Assembly (NCBI RefSeq): GCF_002831585.1
Contig: NZ_CP025113.1
Span: 4,045,001-4,109,000 of the forward strand
Origin: Bradyrhizobium sp. SK17
Lineage (GTDB): Bacteria; Pseudomonadota; Alphaproteobacteria; Rhizobiales; Xanthobacteraceae
Direction of reading: 5' to 3'
DNA: 64,000 nt
Positions 8,649 through 16,136 of this stretch are shown here, piece by piece; the stretch's first letter is position 1, and each line of letters starts with the position of its first letter. The translations under genes were made by a program, and so were the position numbers. The notes below the pieces were generated by a model. It searched no databases and was not told the origin of the DNA. It was given only the letters and a program-made list of their open reading frames with translations.

Positions 8649-10298
8649 CTACGGCGCGGGAATCGAGAGCAGGCTCGAGATGCTGCGGCCGCGGATGTCG
8701 TAGACGCGGGCGAACACGACGTCGTCGCGCTTGATCTCGACCATGACGGGCGCGGCCAGGCCCTTGCAGTAGAATTCGCCGAGCGTCATCGCGAAATCGG
8801 CCGCGTTGCTGTCCCAGCCGATCGTGAAGTCGGGGCCGAGCGCGACCTGCGCGGGACGCTGCGGTCCGCACACCGCGACCTTCCACTTGCGATGCTGCGG
8901 CGGCACTTCCTGCCGCTCCGCCAACTGCTCGCGCAGCCCGTCGGATGCCTGCTTCAGCGCCAGACCCCAATAGTCCAGCATGAAGAAATTGTCGGCGGTC
9001 CGCACCGTGCCGGCGATGTGATTGAAATGCGTATACTGATACGGATGCAGGCGGATCATCTCGCTGAGCGGCAGCAAGAGGCCGAATGCGAACACCGCGA
9101 GCGCCGCGGGCTGCCAGACGCGGCGGTTCTCGCCGAGCCAGTCCATGCCGCGGGCAAAGGCGACGCCGGCGAGCACCGTCATCGGCGGGATCACGAAGAT
9201 GAAGTGCCGGATGCCGTTGTAGAGCGCCGGCCGCTTCACCATCGCGATCACCAGCGGCAGCATCGCCGCCAGCGTCAGCATCAGCATGATCGACTTGCGC
9301 TTGGCGGTGACGTCGGTGCGCGACAGCGACATGAAGGTGGCGATGACGGCAGCGGCCAGCAACGCCAGCAGCACTTCGGGGAGTTGCAGCGCGAACAAAG
9401 TGGGCAGATAGGACCACGGCATGTCCGGCACCGACACCAGGGCGCCGTCGAACATTTCCTTCCAGGGCTTCTCGAAGAAGTGCGAGAAATAGGTCACCGC
9501 TTCCAGCGGATGTCCGGGCTCCATGATCGACCACGGCCAGATCAGGCCCATCACGAGATAGCCGAACGCAAGTCCCGGCAGCAGCACATAGGCGACATGG
9601 GCAAAGCGGTGGATCGCCTCGCGCGCTCCCTGCTTGCGGAATTCCTCGATCCAGAGCGGGATGAAGCCGATCACCGCATAGATCAGCGCAAGCCCGCCGA
9701 GAACGCGGCAGCCGAGCGACAGGCCGGCGCCGAAGCCGACGAGCAGGATGGTGCGCGGCGAGGGGGCTGGATATTCCTCGATCAGACGGACCAGGCCCAT
9801 GATCAGGACCATCATCGCCACGGCGAACGGCGCGTCCTTTGGATTCATGAACATGTGGCCGTAGAAGGTCGGGCACAGTGCCAGCAGCAGCAGCGCCGCC
9901 AGTCCCGCCAGCGGGCCGCCGATACGGCGCGCCAGGCGCCAGGTTATGGCCAAGCCGATGACGCCGACGATCGCACCGAGCATCCGGCGCGTCTCGAACA
10001 ATTCGAGCGGAATGACCTTGTGCAGCAGGGCAGCAGCCATGTCGAAGCCGCCGCCGTACATATACAGGTTGGCAAACGACAGCGCGCCGGTGTCCTTGAA
10101 CCCGGACTCGTACATCCGCAGCAGGAGATCGGCATATTCAGCGTGGGTGTAGTCGTCCCAGCCCAGGCCGTAATCGCGGAAGGTGAGGCCGGCGACGATG
10201 GCGACCACGCCGAGGACGAGGAAGGCGAGATCGTCGCAGGTCTTCTCCACCGAGCGCCGCGCAGGCGCCTCGAGGGCAGACGTCGTAATCGATGACAT
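8649..10298 (-). CDS. GT-C type (GT39-like) membrane glycosyltransferase
   Basis: The 549-aa protein has about ten predicted membrane helices. An acidic DD pair lies in the first external loop (GWDDYTHAEY, residues 47-56), and FYGHMFMNPKDAPF follows in the next loop. This is the architecture of GT-C enzymes of the PMT/ArnT group, which use lipid-linked sugar donors on the periplasmic side. A soluble C-terminal domain of about 150 residues follows the last helix. The substrate is not apparent. The gene stands alone, so a link to envelope glycans is inference from the fold only. Confidence 0.8.
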   Translation of the reverse strand: MSSITTSALEAPARRSVEKTCDDLAFLVLGVVAIVAGLTFRDYGLGWDDYTHAEYADLLLRMYESGFKDTGALSFANLYMYGGGFDMAAALLHKVIPLELFETRRMLGAIVGVIGLAITWRLARRIGGPLAGLAALLLLALCPTFYGHMFMNPKDAPFAVAMMVLIMGLVRLIEEYPAPSPRTILLVGFGAGLSLGCRVLGGLALIYAVIGFIPLWIEEFRKQGAREAIHRFAHVAYVLLPGLAFGYLVMGLIWPWSIMEPGHPLEAVTYFSHFFEKPWKEMFDGALVSVPDMPWSYLPTLFALQLPEVLLALLAAAVIATFMSLSRTDVTAKRKSIMLMLTLAAMLPLVIAMVKRPALYNGIRHFIFVIPPMTVLAGVAFARGMDWLGENRRVWQPAALAVFAFGLLLPLSEMIRLHPYQYTHFNHIAGTVRTADNFFMLDYWGLALKQASDGLREQLAERQEVPPQHRKWKVAVCGPQRPAQVALGPDFTIGWDSNAADFAMTLGEFYCKGLAAPVMVEIKRDDVVFARVYDIRGRSISSLLSIPAP

Positions 10299-10635
10299 GG
10301 CTAGTGATACCGGCGTGCCTGTGGCCCAGATTGGCGCTTTAGGGCCTCATTCCCCGGCATCCATAGCGCAGTTCCATTTCTGAGTAATTGGGAATTGTGG
10401 CGTAATTTCCCAGATGCGTTGCAATAAATTGGCAGCAATTCGTCGTCAGTAAATCTACGGGAGCCAGGTTTCCACGCGCGTTGCGAGTGCGACGAAACGG
10501 CCTCACGCCCGGTTAAGCGGGATTTTAGGGAACTCCGCTTACAATTGGCGGTTGGCGGTGTGGGCAATATGACGGTATCGTGGCAACGGTGGCTCGCGCG
10601 CCGATTTTCGGTTGGGTCTCCCGGGGGTTAGTTCG
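10299..10635. other. Divergent intergenic region
   Basis: These 337 bp separate the minus-strand glycosyltransferase from the plus-strand membrane protein. The interval is AT-richer than coding DNA and contains one near-match to the CtrA box (TTAA at 10513-10516, then TTTA seven bases on). The short frames across it have no coding character. Confidence 0.45.
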
Positions 10636-11529
10636 ATGATGGTTGGTCTGATGGTCGTCGGCGTGGGCCTGGTCTTGGCGGGCCTTGCCGCGCTCGGCCT
10701 TGGAATCCCCAATAAGGAATTCAGCGTCGGCGGTACGTTGATCATGGCGGGCGTGACCGGGATATGCACCGGCGCGATCGTGCTGGCGCTCGCTGCGATC
10801 CTGCGGGAATTGCAAGTCATCGCCGGGCGGCTCGAGTCCGTCGGCACGGGCGCCCGGTTCGACGTCCCGTCGTCGTCCGCAACTTCGCCGCGCGGCGTGC
10901 CTGACGATGTGGCGGCGTTTCCGCCGCCTCGTGAGCCGAAGCTTGCCGTGCCGCCTCCGCCGGTCCCGCCATCGGCACCCGCAGCGGCGCCGCCCTGGCA
11001 CGATGAAATCGCCCAGCGTGGCGTATCTGGCGAGGCGCCGCCCACCGTGCCGGGCGTCGCGCCGCCGGATGCCGCGGCGCCAGCCAAGCGGCGCAACCTG
11101 CTGTTTTCCTCGTCGCGGAAGGAGCGTGAGCGCAGCCAGACGCGCGCCGCCGAGCCGCTGACGCCGGACCTGTTGTCGCCCGAGTTGCGCCCGAACCCGT
11201 CCGCGGCGGCGGAGCCGGCACCGCCAGCGTTCGACGAGGCCTGGCCGAAGGCCGAGCGGCCGAAATCGGTCGATGTCGCCCCGCGGCGCGGAGTTCCGCG
11301 GACGCCGTCGACCTTCAATGAGGGGCAGTCGGCCGCGGCGCCGTCGTCGTCGGGCCATCCGCCGCCGCCGCAGGAGCAGCCGCCGGTGACCGTGCTCAAA
11401 TCGGGCGTCGTCGACGGCATGGCCTATTCGCTCTATTCGGACGGATCGATCGAGGCGCAGATGCCCGAGGGCATGATGCGCTTCGCCTCGATCGACGAGC
11501 TCAGGTCGCATCTGGAGCAGCGGCCGTAG
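10636..11529 (+). CDS. Membrane-anchored protein with a Pro/Ala-rich cytoplasmic tail
   Basis: The 297-aa protein starts at one of two adjacent ATGs after GGGGG. It has two hydrophobic helices in the first 65 residues (MMVGLMVVGVGLVLAGLAALGLG, then GGTLIMAGVTGICTGAIVLALAAI). A long low-complexity Pro/Ala/Ser region follows (about 80-240), and a short conserved C-terminus contains VVDGMAYSLYSDGSIEAQMPEGMMRF. Such tails are common in rhizobial conserved hypothetical proteins and suggest an interaction scaffold. I recognise no enzyme family and the function is unknown. Confidence 0.75.
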   Translation: MMVGLMVVGVGLVLAGLAALGLGIPNKEFSVGGTLIMAGVTGICTGAIVLALAAILRELQVIAGRLESVGTGARFDVPSSSATSPRGVPDDVAAFPPPREPKLAVPPPPVPPSAPAAAPPWHDEIAQRGVSGEAPPTVPGVAPPDAAAPAKRRNLLFSSSRKERERSQTRAAEPLTPDLLSPELRPNPSAAAEPAPPAFDEAWPKAERPKSVDVAPRRGVPRTPSTFNEGQSAAAPSSSGHPPPPQEQPPVTVLKSGVVDGMAYSLYSDGSIEAQMPEGMMRFASIDELRSHLEQRP

Positions 11530-11582
11530 ATCCACGCCAATACTTGCGTGCGGCCGGTGTGGGGCCACAAACGCCGGCGTTC

Positions 11583-11612
11583 TTGTCAGGTTTGCTGTAA
11601 TCCGATCATATT
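11583..11612 (+). promoter_or_regulatory. Possible mucR promoter
   Basis: TTGTCA at 11583-11588 is followed 18 bases later by CATATT at 11607-11612, a moderate match to the rhizobial housekeeping consensus. It is 100 bp upstream of the mucR start, within an AT-rich stretch of the kind MucR proteins bind when they autoregulate. Confidence 0.35.
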
Positions 11613-11712
11613 CGCGAAGTAGTACGCGATTCTGCTAATGTATTGCGACGCCCGGATACTGTCCGAGCGGTCCGCAACGGCGCGCCGTCGAGCGCGCGGG
11701 GAAGGTTGTGTG

Positions 11713-12126
11713 ATGTCCGATCCGTCAGGCAAAACGCCGGTCGAGCTGACCGCAAACATCGTTTCGGCCTATCTCAGCAACAATCCGACGCCGGCCTCGG
11801 ATATTCCGGGCCTGATCAGCCAGGTCCACGCCGCGCTGCTGCGTGTGTCGAGCGGGCGCGCCGACATACCGAGCGAGCCGGCCAAGCCCGCGGTGTCGAT
11901 GAAGAAGTCGATCACGCCCGAATATCTGGTGTGTCTCGAGGACGGCAAGCGCTTTAAGTCGCTCAAGCGACATTTGCGCACCCAGTACAACATGACGCCG
12001 GAGCAATACCGCGACAAATGGGGACTGCCGGCCGACTATCCGATGGTGGCGCCGAACTACGCGGTGGCGCGTTCGCAGCTCGCCAAGAAGATGGGCCTCG
12101 GCCAGCAGGCACGGAAGCGGAAGTAG
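11713..12126 (+). CDS. mucR: MucR/Ros family transcriptional regulator
   Basis: The 137-aa protein has the MucR layout: an N-terminal oligomerisation helix (VELTANIVSAYLSNN, about 10-24), then the Ros-type DNA-binding domain EYLVCLEDGKRFKSLKRHL (70-88) and MTPEQYRDKWGLPADYPMVAPNYA (94-117). MucR proteins bind AT-rich promoters and control exopolysaccharide and cell-cycle genes in rhizobia. The zinc-finger positions read Cys74, Asp77, His87 and Gln91 where a zinc-binding Ros has Cys, Cys, His, His, so this copy probably folds without zinc, as reported for some Mesorhizobium homologues. The start at 11713 follows GGAAGG, and an in-frame upstream extension is not conserved-looking. Confidence 0.93.
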   Translation: MSDPSGKTPVELTANIVSAYLSNNPTPASDIPGLISQVHAALLRVSSGRADIPSEPAKPAVSMKKSITPEYLVCLEDGKRFKSLKRHLRTQYNMTPEQYRDKWGLPADYPMVAPNYAVARSQLAKKMGLGQQARKRK

Positions 12127-12127
12127 A

Positions 12128-12191
12128 GAGCGTTTTCCAGCGAAGTGGACGCCGGTTCGCGTGAAGCAAACGCGTCAAGCAAGAAAGCTCT
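12128..12191 (+). repeat. Dispersed Bradyrhizobium-type intergenic repeat, forward copy
   Basis: It begins GAGCGTTTTCCAGCGAAGTG and continues through CCGGTTCGCGTGAAG to CGCGTCAAGCAAGAAAGCTC. Related copies lie at 12683-12755 (inverted) and 46393-46494 (forward). The outer parts GCGTTTTC and GAAAACGC-like arms make it a partial palindrome. Here it fills the gap between convergent mucR and sufE and reaches the sufE stop codon. Confidence 0.75.
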
Positions 12192-12621
12192 ACGCGGCCG
12201 ACGCCAGCGCCTCGCGCGCATCATTGTGGATGCGATCGACCATCGAGCGCAGTCCGTTGGAGCGCTGCGGCGTGAGATGGTCGCGGAAGCCGAATTCGTC
12301 GAACAGCGCGAGCGCATCGGTGGCGAGGATTTCCTTCGGCGTGTGCCCGGAAAACAGCGTCAGCACGATCGCGACCAGGCCGCGCACGATGTGGGCGTCG
12401 CTGTCGCCGAGATAGATCAGGCGCGGTTCGCCATTGCCGTCGCGCTCGACCCGCTTCGACAGCCAGACCTGGCTGACGCAGCCCTGCACCTTGTTCTCGG
12501 CCGAATGTTCCGCCTCCGATAACGGCTCGAGCGTGCGGCCGAGTTCGATGACGTAGCGATAGCGGTCGTCCCACTCGTCGAGCAGCGCAAAATTGTCCCT
12601 GATTTCGTCGATCGTCGTCAT
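12190..12621 (-). CDS. sufE: SufE family cysteine desulfuration protein
   Basis: The 143-aa protein shows the SufE pattern: IRDNFALLDEWDDRYRYVIELG at 7-28, then ENKVQGCVSQVWL with the sulfur-accepting Cys at 48, and a C-terminal LTPQRSNGLRSMVDRI segment. SufE takes persulfide from the desulfurase SufS during Fe-S cluster assembly. No suf genes are adjacent, which is usual for the stand-alone rhizobial copy. Inverted copies of the dispersed repeat lie on both sides of the gene. Confidence 0.95.
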   Translation of the reverse strand: MTTIDEIRDNFALLDEWDDRYRYVIELGRTLEPLSEAEHSAENKVQGCVSQVWLSKRVERDGNGEPRLIYLGDSDAHIVRGLVAIVLTLFSGHTPKEILATDALALFDEFGFRDHLTPQRSNGLRSMVDRIHNDAREALASAA

Positions 12622-12682
12622 CGTGGCCCGCGTCCTGTCCTTGACGGCTTATATAGGAAGGTGGGCCGCGAAAGCGACGAAA

Positions 12683-12755
12683 ATGGAACCGGTTCCCTGT
12701 CGTTTTGAAGCGTTTTCTTGGCGCGAACCAGTGCCCACTTCAGGTGAAAGCGCCC
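12683..12755 (-). repeat. Dispersed Bradyrhizobium-type intergenic repeat, reverse copy
   Basis: Read on the minus strand, this stretch matches the copies at 12128 and 46393: GCGTTTTC- and CGCGAACC-type blocks in the same order, with more mismatches. At its plus-strand left end is a GGAACCGGTTCC palindrome, corresponding to the terminal GTTCCGATTCCAT hairpin of the long copy at 46.4 kb. Confidence 0.65.
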
Positions 12756-12765
12756 TGGCTGGCGC

Positions 12766-13140
12766 TCACGGCGTCGGCGGCGGGCGGAATTCGATCGACT
12801 GATCGTCCGCCGTCAGCGTGTCGCGGGACGCGACCGCCGACGTATCGTCCCCGCCGATCGAACTGGTGTGATCGGGCTTCTTGTCGGTGATCATCTGGTA
12901 GAGCTTGCGCGCGCCGTCGGTCGCGCGTTGGCCGATCGCGGTCGCAGCCTGGCCGCCGACTTCGCAGGCCGAGGGCTGACGCTTGCAGAACTGACCCATG
13001 TCGTTGATCGTCGCGGTCGCGGCCGATACCGCGTCCGATGCGCTGACCTGCGGCGTGTTGTCCGCTTCAGGTGTTTTGTCTCTGGGCAGCAGCACGAGCA
13101 CAAGCCCGAGCCAGAATGCCAAACGCAACAGGAAGAACAT
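12766..13140 (-). CDS. DUF5330-type small membrane protein
   Basis: The 124-aa product starts MFFLLRLAFWLGLVLVLLP, a single N-terminal helix. A polar region follows with INDMGQFCKRQPSACEVGGQAATAIGQRATDGARKLYQMI (about 46-85), the conserved core of DUF5330 with two Cys residues. The open frame extends far upstream, but the ATG at 13140 is where the membrane anchor begins. It is probably exported, with the polar part in the periplasm. Function unknown. Confidence 0.8.
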   Translation of the reverse strand: MFFLLRLAFWLGLVLVLLPRDKTPEADNTPQVSASDAVSAATATINDMGQFCKRQPSACEVGGQAATAIGQRATDGARKLYQMITDKKPDHTSSIGGDDTSAVASRDTLTADDQSIEFRPPPTP

Positions 13141-13573
13141 GGCGCGATCCCGGTCGTCTATCTGGTCTTTTGCTTCTTGAGCGGTCGATGCCGCCGTTGC
13201 CCTCGGCTTAGCATCGGTCGATAAACCGGACGTATCCGCATTGAAGTAAATCCGCCGAAAAATCGCGGAAAATCCGCCTGAATTGATTCGCCGTAAATTT
13301 TCGATTGATGGCGGCTGACGGCTCTCACATGCGCTTGATGCACCGCGTCCACCATTTCGAAACCATAGATCGCCGCATCCGGAAACCAGCCGTTCACCAT
13401 CCCGGACAAATGCCCGGTGAATAGCCGCGTCGATACCTCGGCAATGCACGGTGTTTGGCAGCAGGCCGGCCCGCCTTAGCGTTCGCTTAAGTTCGCTCTG
13501 ACACGTTGACCTGCAATCACGAAGGAGGCGTTCCGGCGCGTCTGTCCGACGATCGAGCCGAAGCGCGAGTGCT
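13141..13573. other. Divergent intergenic region with a CtrA-like site
   Basis: These 433 bp separate the DUF5330 gene from the histidine kinase gene. The one structured element seen is TTAG-N7-TTAA at 13476-13490, one mismatch from the CtrA box, 83 bp upstream of the kinase start. The short open frames here lack coding bias. Confidence 0.45.
13476..13490. promoter_or_regulatory. CtrA-like box, one mismatch
   Basis: TTAG, then seven bases, then TTAA; the CtrA consensus is TTAA-N7-TTAA. The position upstream of a DivJ/PleC-type kinase gene fits, but with one mismatch this is a weak call on its own. Confidence 0.35.
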
Positions 13574-15385
13574 GTGAATAGTTTGAGTTTGTTCCGCGAT
13601 TGCCTGGATGCGCTGCTGCATCCGTCGGCGCAATATGATGCGCTGACGCGTGCGCGGCATCGTGCCTTCATGGCGCCGCGGCTGCTCGGTAGTCTGGCGG
13701 CGCTGGCATCCTTCCCGGCCTTCCTGGCGATGCGCGGCGCGCCGTCGGCGATCGAGGTCGCGGCATTCGCCTGGCTGATCGCACCGATCCTGTTGTCCTG
13801 GTTCCTGTCGCGCACCGGCCGCTACGAAGGCGCGCATGTGCTGTCGTCGCTGGCGCTCGCCGGTCTCGTGATGATGATCGCGGCAACCACCGGCGGCATC
13901 ACGTCGTTCGCCGCGGTCTGGCTCGTCGTGATTCCGATCGAGGCGGCGCTGTCGGCCTCGCGGCGCGTGGTCGCCTTCGCGTTCGCGCTGGCGATGACCT
14001 GCGCGGCGCTGCTGAGCGTGCTCGGCCACTATCATGTGCTGCCGCTGGTCGATCCCGCGGTTGCCTCAAACACCACGCTGGTCGGTTTCGGCCTGGTGTC
14101 GGCGGTGTTCTACGCGGCCGGGCTCGCCTTCGGCGCGGAGTCGCTGGCGCGCACCAGCGTCGCGCTGCTCTATGTCGAGGAAGAGCGTTACCGCCTGCTC
14201 GCGCATAACATGAGCGACGTGCTGTCGCGGCACCGCCGCAACGGCGCCGTGCGCTTCATTTCACCCGCCGCCGAGATCATGCTCGGCGTGCCGGCCTCGC
14301 GGCTGCTGGGCCACGGCCTGTTCGACCGCGTTCATGTCGCCGATCGCCCGGCCTATCTCACAGCGCTGTCGGACGCGGCTCGCGGCGAGCCCCGCAGCGT
14401 CGAGTTCCGCGTGCGCCGGGATGCTGCGCGGGGCGAGAGCGCGGCCGAATTCATCTGGGCGGAGATGCGCTGCCGCGCGCTCGATCAGACCTCGGCCGAT
14501 GCCGAGGTGGTTGCCGTGATCCGCGACGTCACCGATCGCAAGGTGCAGGAGCAGGCGCTCGAACAGGCCCGCAACGCGGCCGAGCAGGCCGACGCGTCGA
14601 AGACCCGCTTCCTCGCCACCATGAGCCACGAGCTGCGCACGCCGCTCAATGCCATCATCGGCTTCTCCGAGATGATCGCGCAGGAGGACGTGCTCGGGCT
14701 CGACGTCGCCCGCCGCAAGGAGTACGCGCAGCTCATCAACGATTCCGGCCAGCACCTGCTGTCGGTGGTCAACGGCATCCTCGACATGTCGAAGATGGAG
14801 TCCGGCAATTTCGAGATTTCGCCGGAGCCGTTCGCGCCGCGGCCGGCGCTGCTGAATTGCTGCAACCTGGTGGCGCTGAAGGCGCGCGAGGTCGGCGTCG
14901 ACCTCGTCACCCGCGTGCCCGACGACCTGCCGATCGTGAACGGCGATCCGCGCGCGTTCAAGCAGATCGTGCTCAATCTGGTCTCCAATGCCATCAAGTT
15001 CACCGAGCGCGGCGGCAAGGTGACGGTGTCGGCCAGTGCCGAGGGATCGCGGCTGGTGCTGCGCGTCTCGGACACGGGCGTCGGCATCGCCGCCGACGAC
15101 CTGAAGCGGATCGGCGATCCGTTCTTCCAGGCCGGCAAGACCTATCAGCGCCGCCACGAAGGCACCGGCCTCGGCCTGTCCATCGTCAAGGGGTTGGTTG
15201 GCCTGCACCACGGCGAGATGAATGTGGAGAGCAAGGTGGACGAGGGCACCATCGTGTCGGTCGCGCTGCCGCTGGCGTTCACGCCGCCAGTAGCGATCGA
15301 GCCGACCAGCAATGTCTCGACGCTGAAGCCCGCGCTGCGCTCCGGACTACAAGAGCAAACCCATCAGGTGAAGAAGAGTGCCTAG
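13574..15385 (+). CDS. PAS-domain membrane sensor histidine kinase, DivJ/PleC type
   Basis: The 603-aa protein begins with a GTG and has about six membrane helices in residues 30-195. A PAS domain follows (about 205-325: YRLLAHNMSDVLSRHRRNG, ending VVAVIRDVTDRK), then HisKA FLATMSHELRTPLNAIIGFSEM with the phospho-accepting His near 352. The ATPase domain has the N box NLVSNAIKFTERGG, G1 DTGVGIAADD and G2 GTGLGLSIVKG. The 'HELRTPLNAIIGFSEM' dimerisation helix is the type that works with DivK/PleD in alphaproteobacterial cell-cycle control. Assigning it to DivJ itself is inference from domain order and length. The stop overlaps the next gene by 8 bp. Confidence 0.85.
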   Translation: MNSLSLFRDCLDALLHPSAQYDALTRARHRAFMAPRLLGSLAALASFPAFLAMRGAPSAIEVAAFAWLIAPILLSWFLSRTGRYEGAHVLSSLALAGLVMMIAATTGGITSFAAVWLVVIPIEAALSASRRVVAFAFALAMTCAALLSVLGHYHVLPLVDPAVASNTTLVGFGLVSAVFYAAGLAFGAESLARTSVALLYVEEERYRLLAHNMSDVLSRHRRNGAVRFISPAAEIMLGVPASRLLGHGLFDRVHVADRPAYLTALSDAARGEPRSVEFRVRRDAARGESAAEFIWAEMRCRALDQTSADAEVVAVIRDVTDRKVQEQALEQARNAAEQADASKTRFLATMSHELRTPLNAIIGFSEMIAQEDVLGLDVARRKEYAQLINDSGQHLLSVVNGILDMSKMESGNFEISPEPFAPRPALLNCCNLVALKAREVGVDLVTRVPDDLPIVNGDPRAFKQIVLNLVSNAIKFTERGGKVTVSASAEGSRLVLRVSDTGVGIAADDLKRIGDPFFQAGKTYQRRHEGTGLGLSIVKGLVGLHHGEMNVESKVDEGTIVSVALPLAFTPPVAIEPTSNVSTLKPALRSGLQEQTHQVKKSA

Positions 15386-16127
15386 ACAGACTTTGGATGA
15401 CGATGAAACGCCGCGCCGTCGCCGCGGCGCCAAGGCAGCGGCCATCGCGGTCGAGGAGGAACGTGGCCTCGTCCTGCGCCTGCTGCTGCACAGTCCGAAG
15501 GATCTCGTCGCGGGCGTGCTGGCGGCCTCGGCCATCATCGCTATCCTGATCAATGCGCTGTTTTTGCAGGCGGGGCGGCATCCGTCGCCGATGTTCGGCG
15601 GTTCGGTGGTGACGTTGCCGCCGCCGGCCCCGGTTGCCGCGGCCGCCAATCCGCTACCGCGTCCGCGCCCGGCGGAGGCCGCCGCGCGGTCAGCCGAGAC
15701 GGCCGTGCTGGATACGCCGAAGCCGGTCGATGTGAAGCCGGTCGAGACGAGGCCGGTCGAGACCAGAGCGGTTGAGCCCAAACCGGTTGAAGCAAAGCCG
15801 GTCGAAGCGAAGCCGGTCGATCCCATGGCCAACCTGGTCTTGAAGTCGACCGCCGCGCCGCCGGCGGCCGCACCGTCGAACGCACTTCGTCCGCCGGCGC
15901 CGATCCCGACCGCGCATCTCAGCCCGGCCGGGCGGCGGATCGCCGCGGTCCAGCGGACGCTGACCGAGTATGGCTACGGCCAGCTCAAGCCGACCGGTAC
16001 GATCGGGGCCGATACCCAGACCGCGATCGCCAAGTTCGAGCGCGCCCGCAAGCTGCCGGTGACCGGGCAAATGTCCGATCGCCTGGTGCACGAACTCACC
16101 ACCATGATCGGCCGGCCGATCGAATAG
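15378..16127 (+). CDS. Membrane-anchored peptidoglycan-binding domain protein
   Basis: The 249-aa product starts at a GTG inside the last codons of the kinase gene. It has a basic cytoplasmic N-terminus (DDDETPRRRRGAKAAA), one membrane helix (about 42-62), and a long periplasmic linker with repeats of the pattern (K/R)PVE(A/T) at about 115-152. A C-terminal PG_binding_1 domain (about 183-245: RIAAVQRTLTEYGYGQLKPTG, IGADTQTAIAKFERARKLPVTGQMS) completes it. It should tether the envelope to peptidoglycan. Translational overlap with the kinase suggests the two act together. Confidence 0.85.
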   Translation: MPRQTLDDDETPRRRRGAKAAAIAVEEERGLVLRLLLHSPKDLVAGVLAASAIIAILINALFLQAGRHPSPMFGGSVVTLPPPAPVAAAANPLPRPRPAEAAARSAETAVLDTPKPVDVKPVETRPVETRAVEPKPVEAKPVEAKPVDPMANLVLKSTAAPPAAAPSNALRPPAPIPTAHLSPAGRRIAAVQRTLTEYGYGQLKPTGTIGADTQTAIAKFERARKLPVTGQMSDRLVHELTTMIGRPIE

Positions 16128-16136
16128 ACCGGCGCC

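Noticed and set aside
8619..10295. A 558-codon open frame on the plus strand
   Set aside because: It mirrors the membrane glycosyltransferase gene. The product is Gln/His/Arg-rich with no domain.
10301..10567. An 88-codon minus-strand frame upstream of the glycosyltransferase gene
   Set aside because: The composition is that of an intergenic region, with no codon bias, no ribosome-binding site and no motif.
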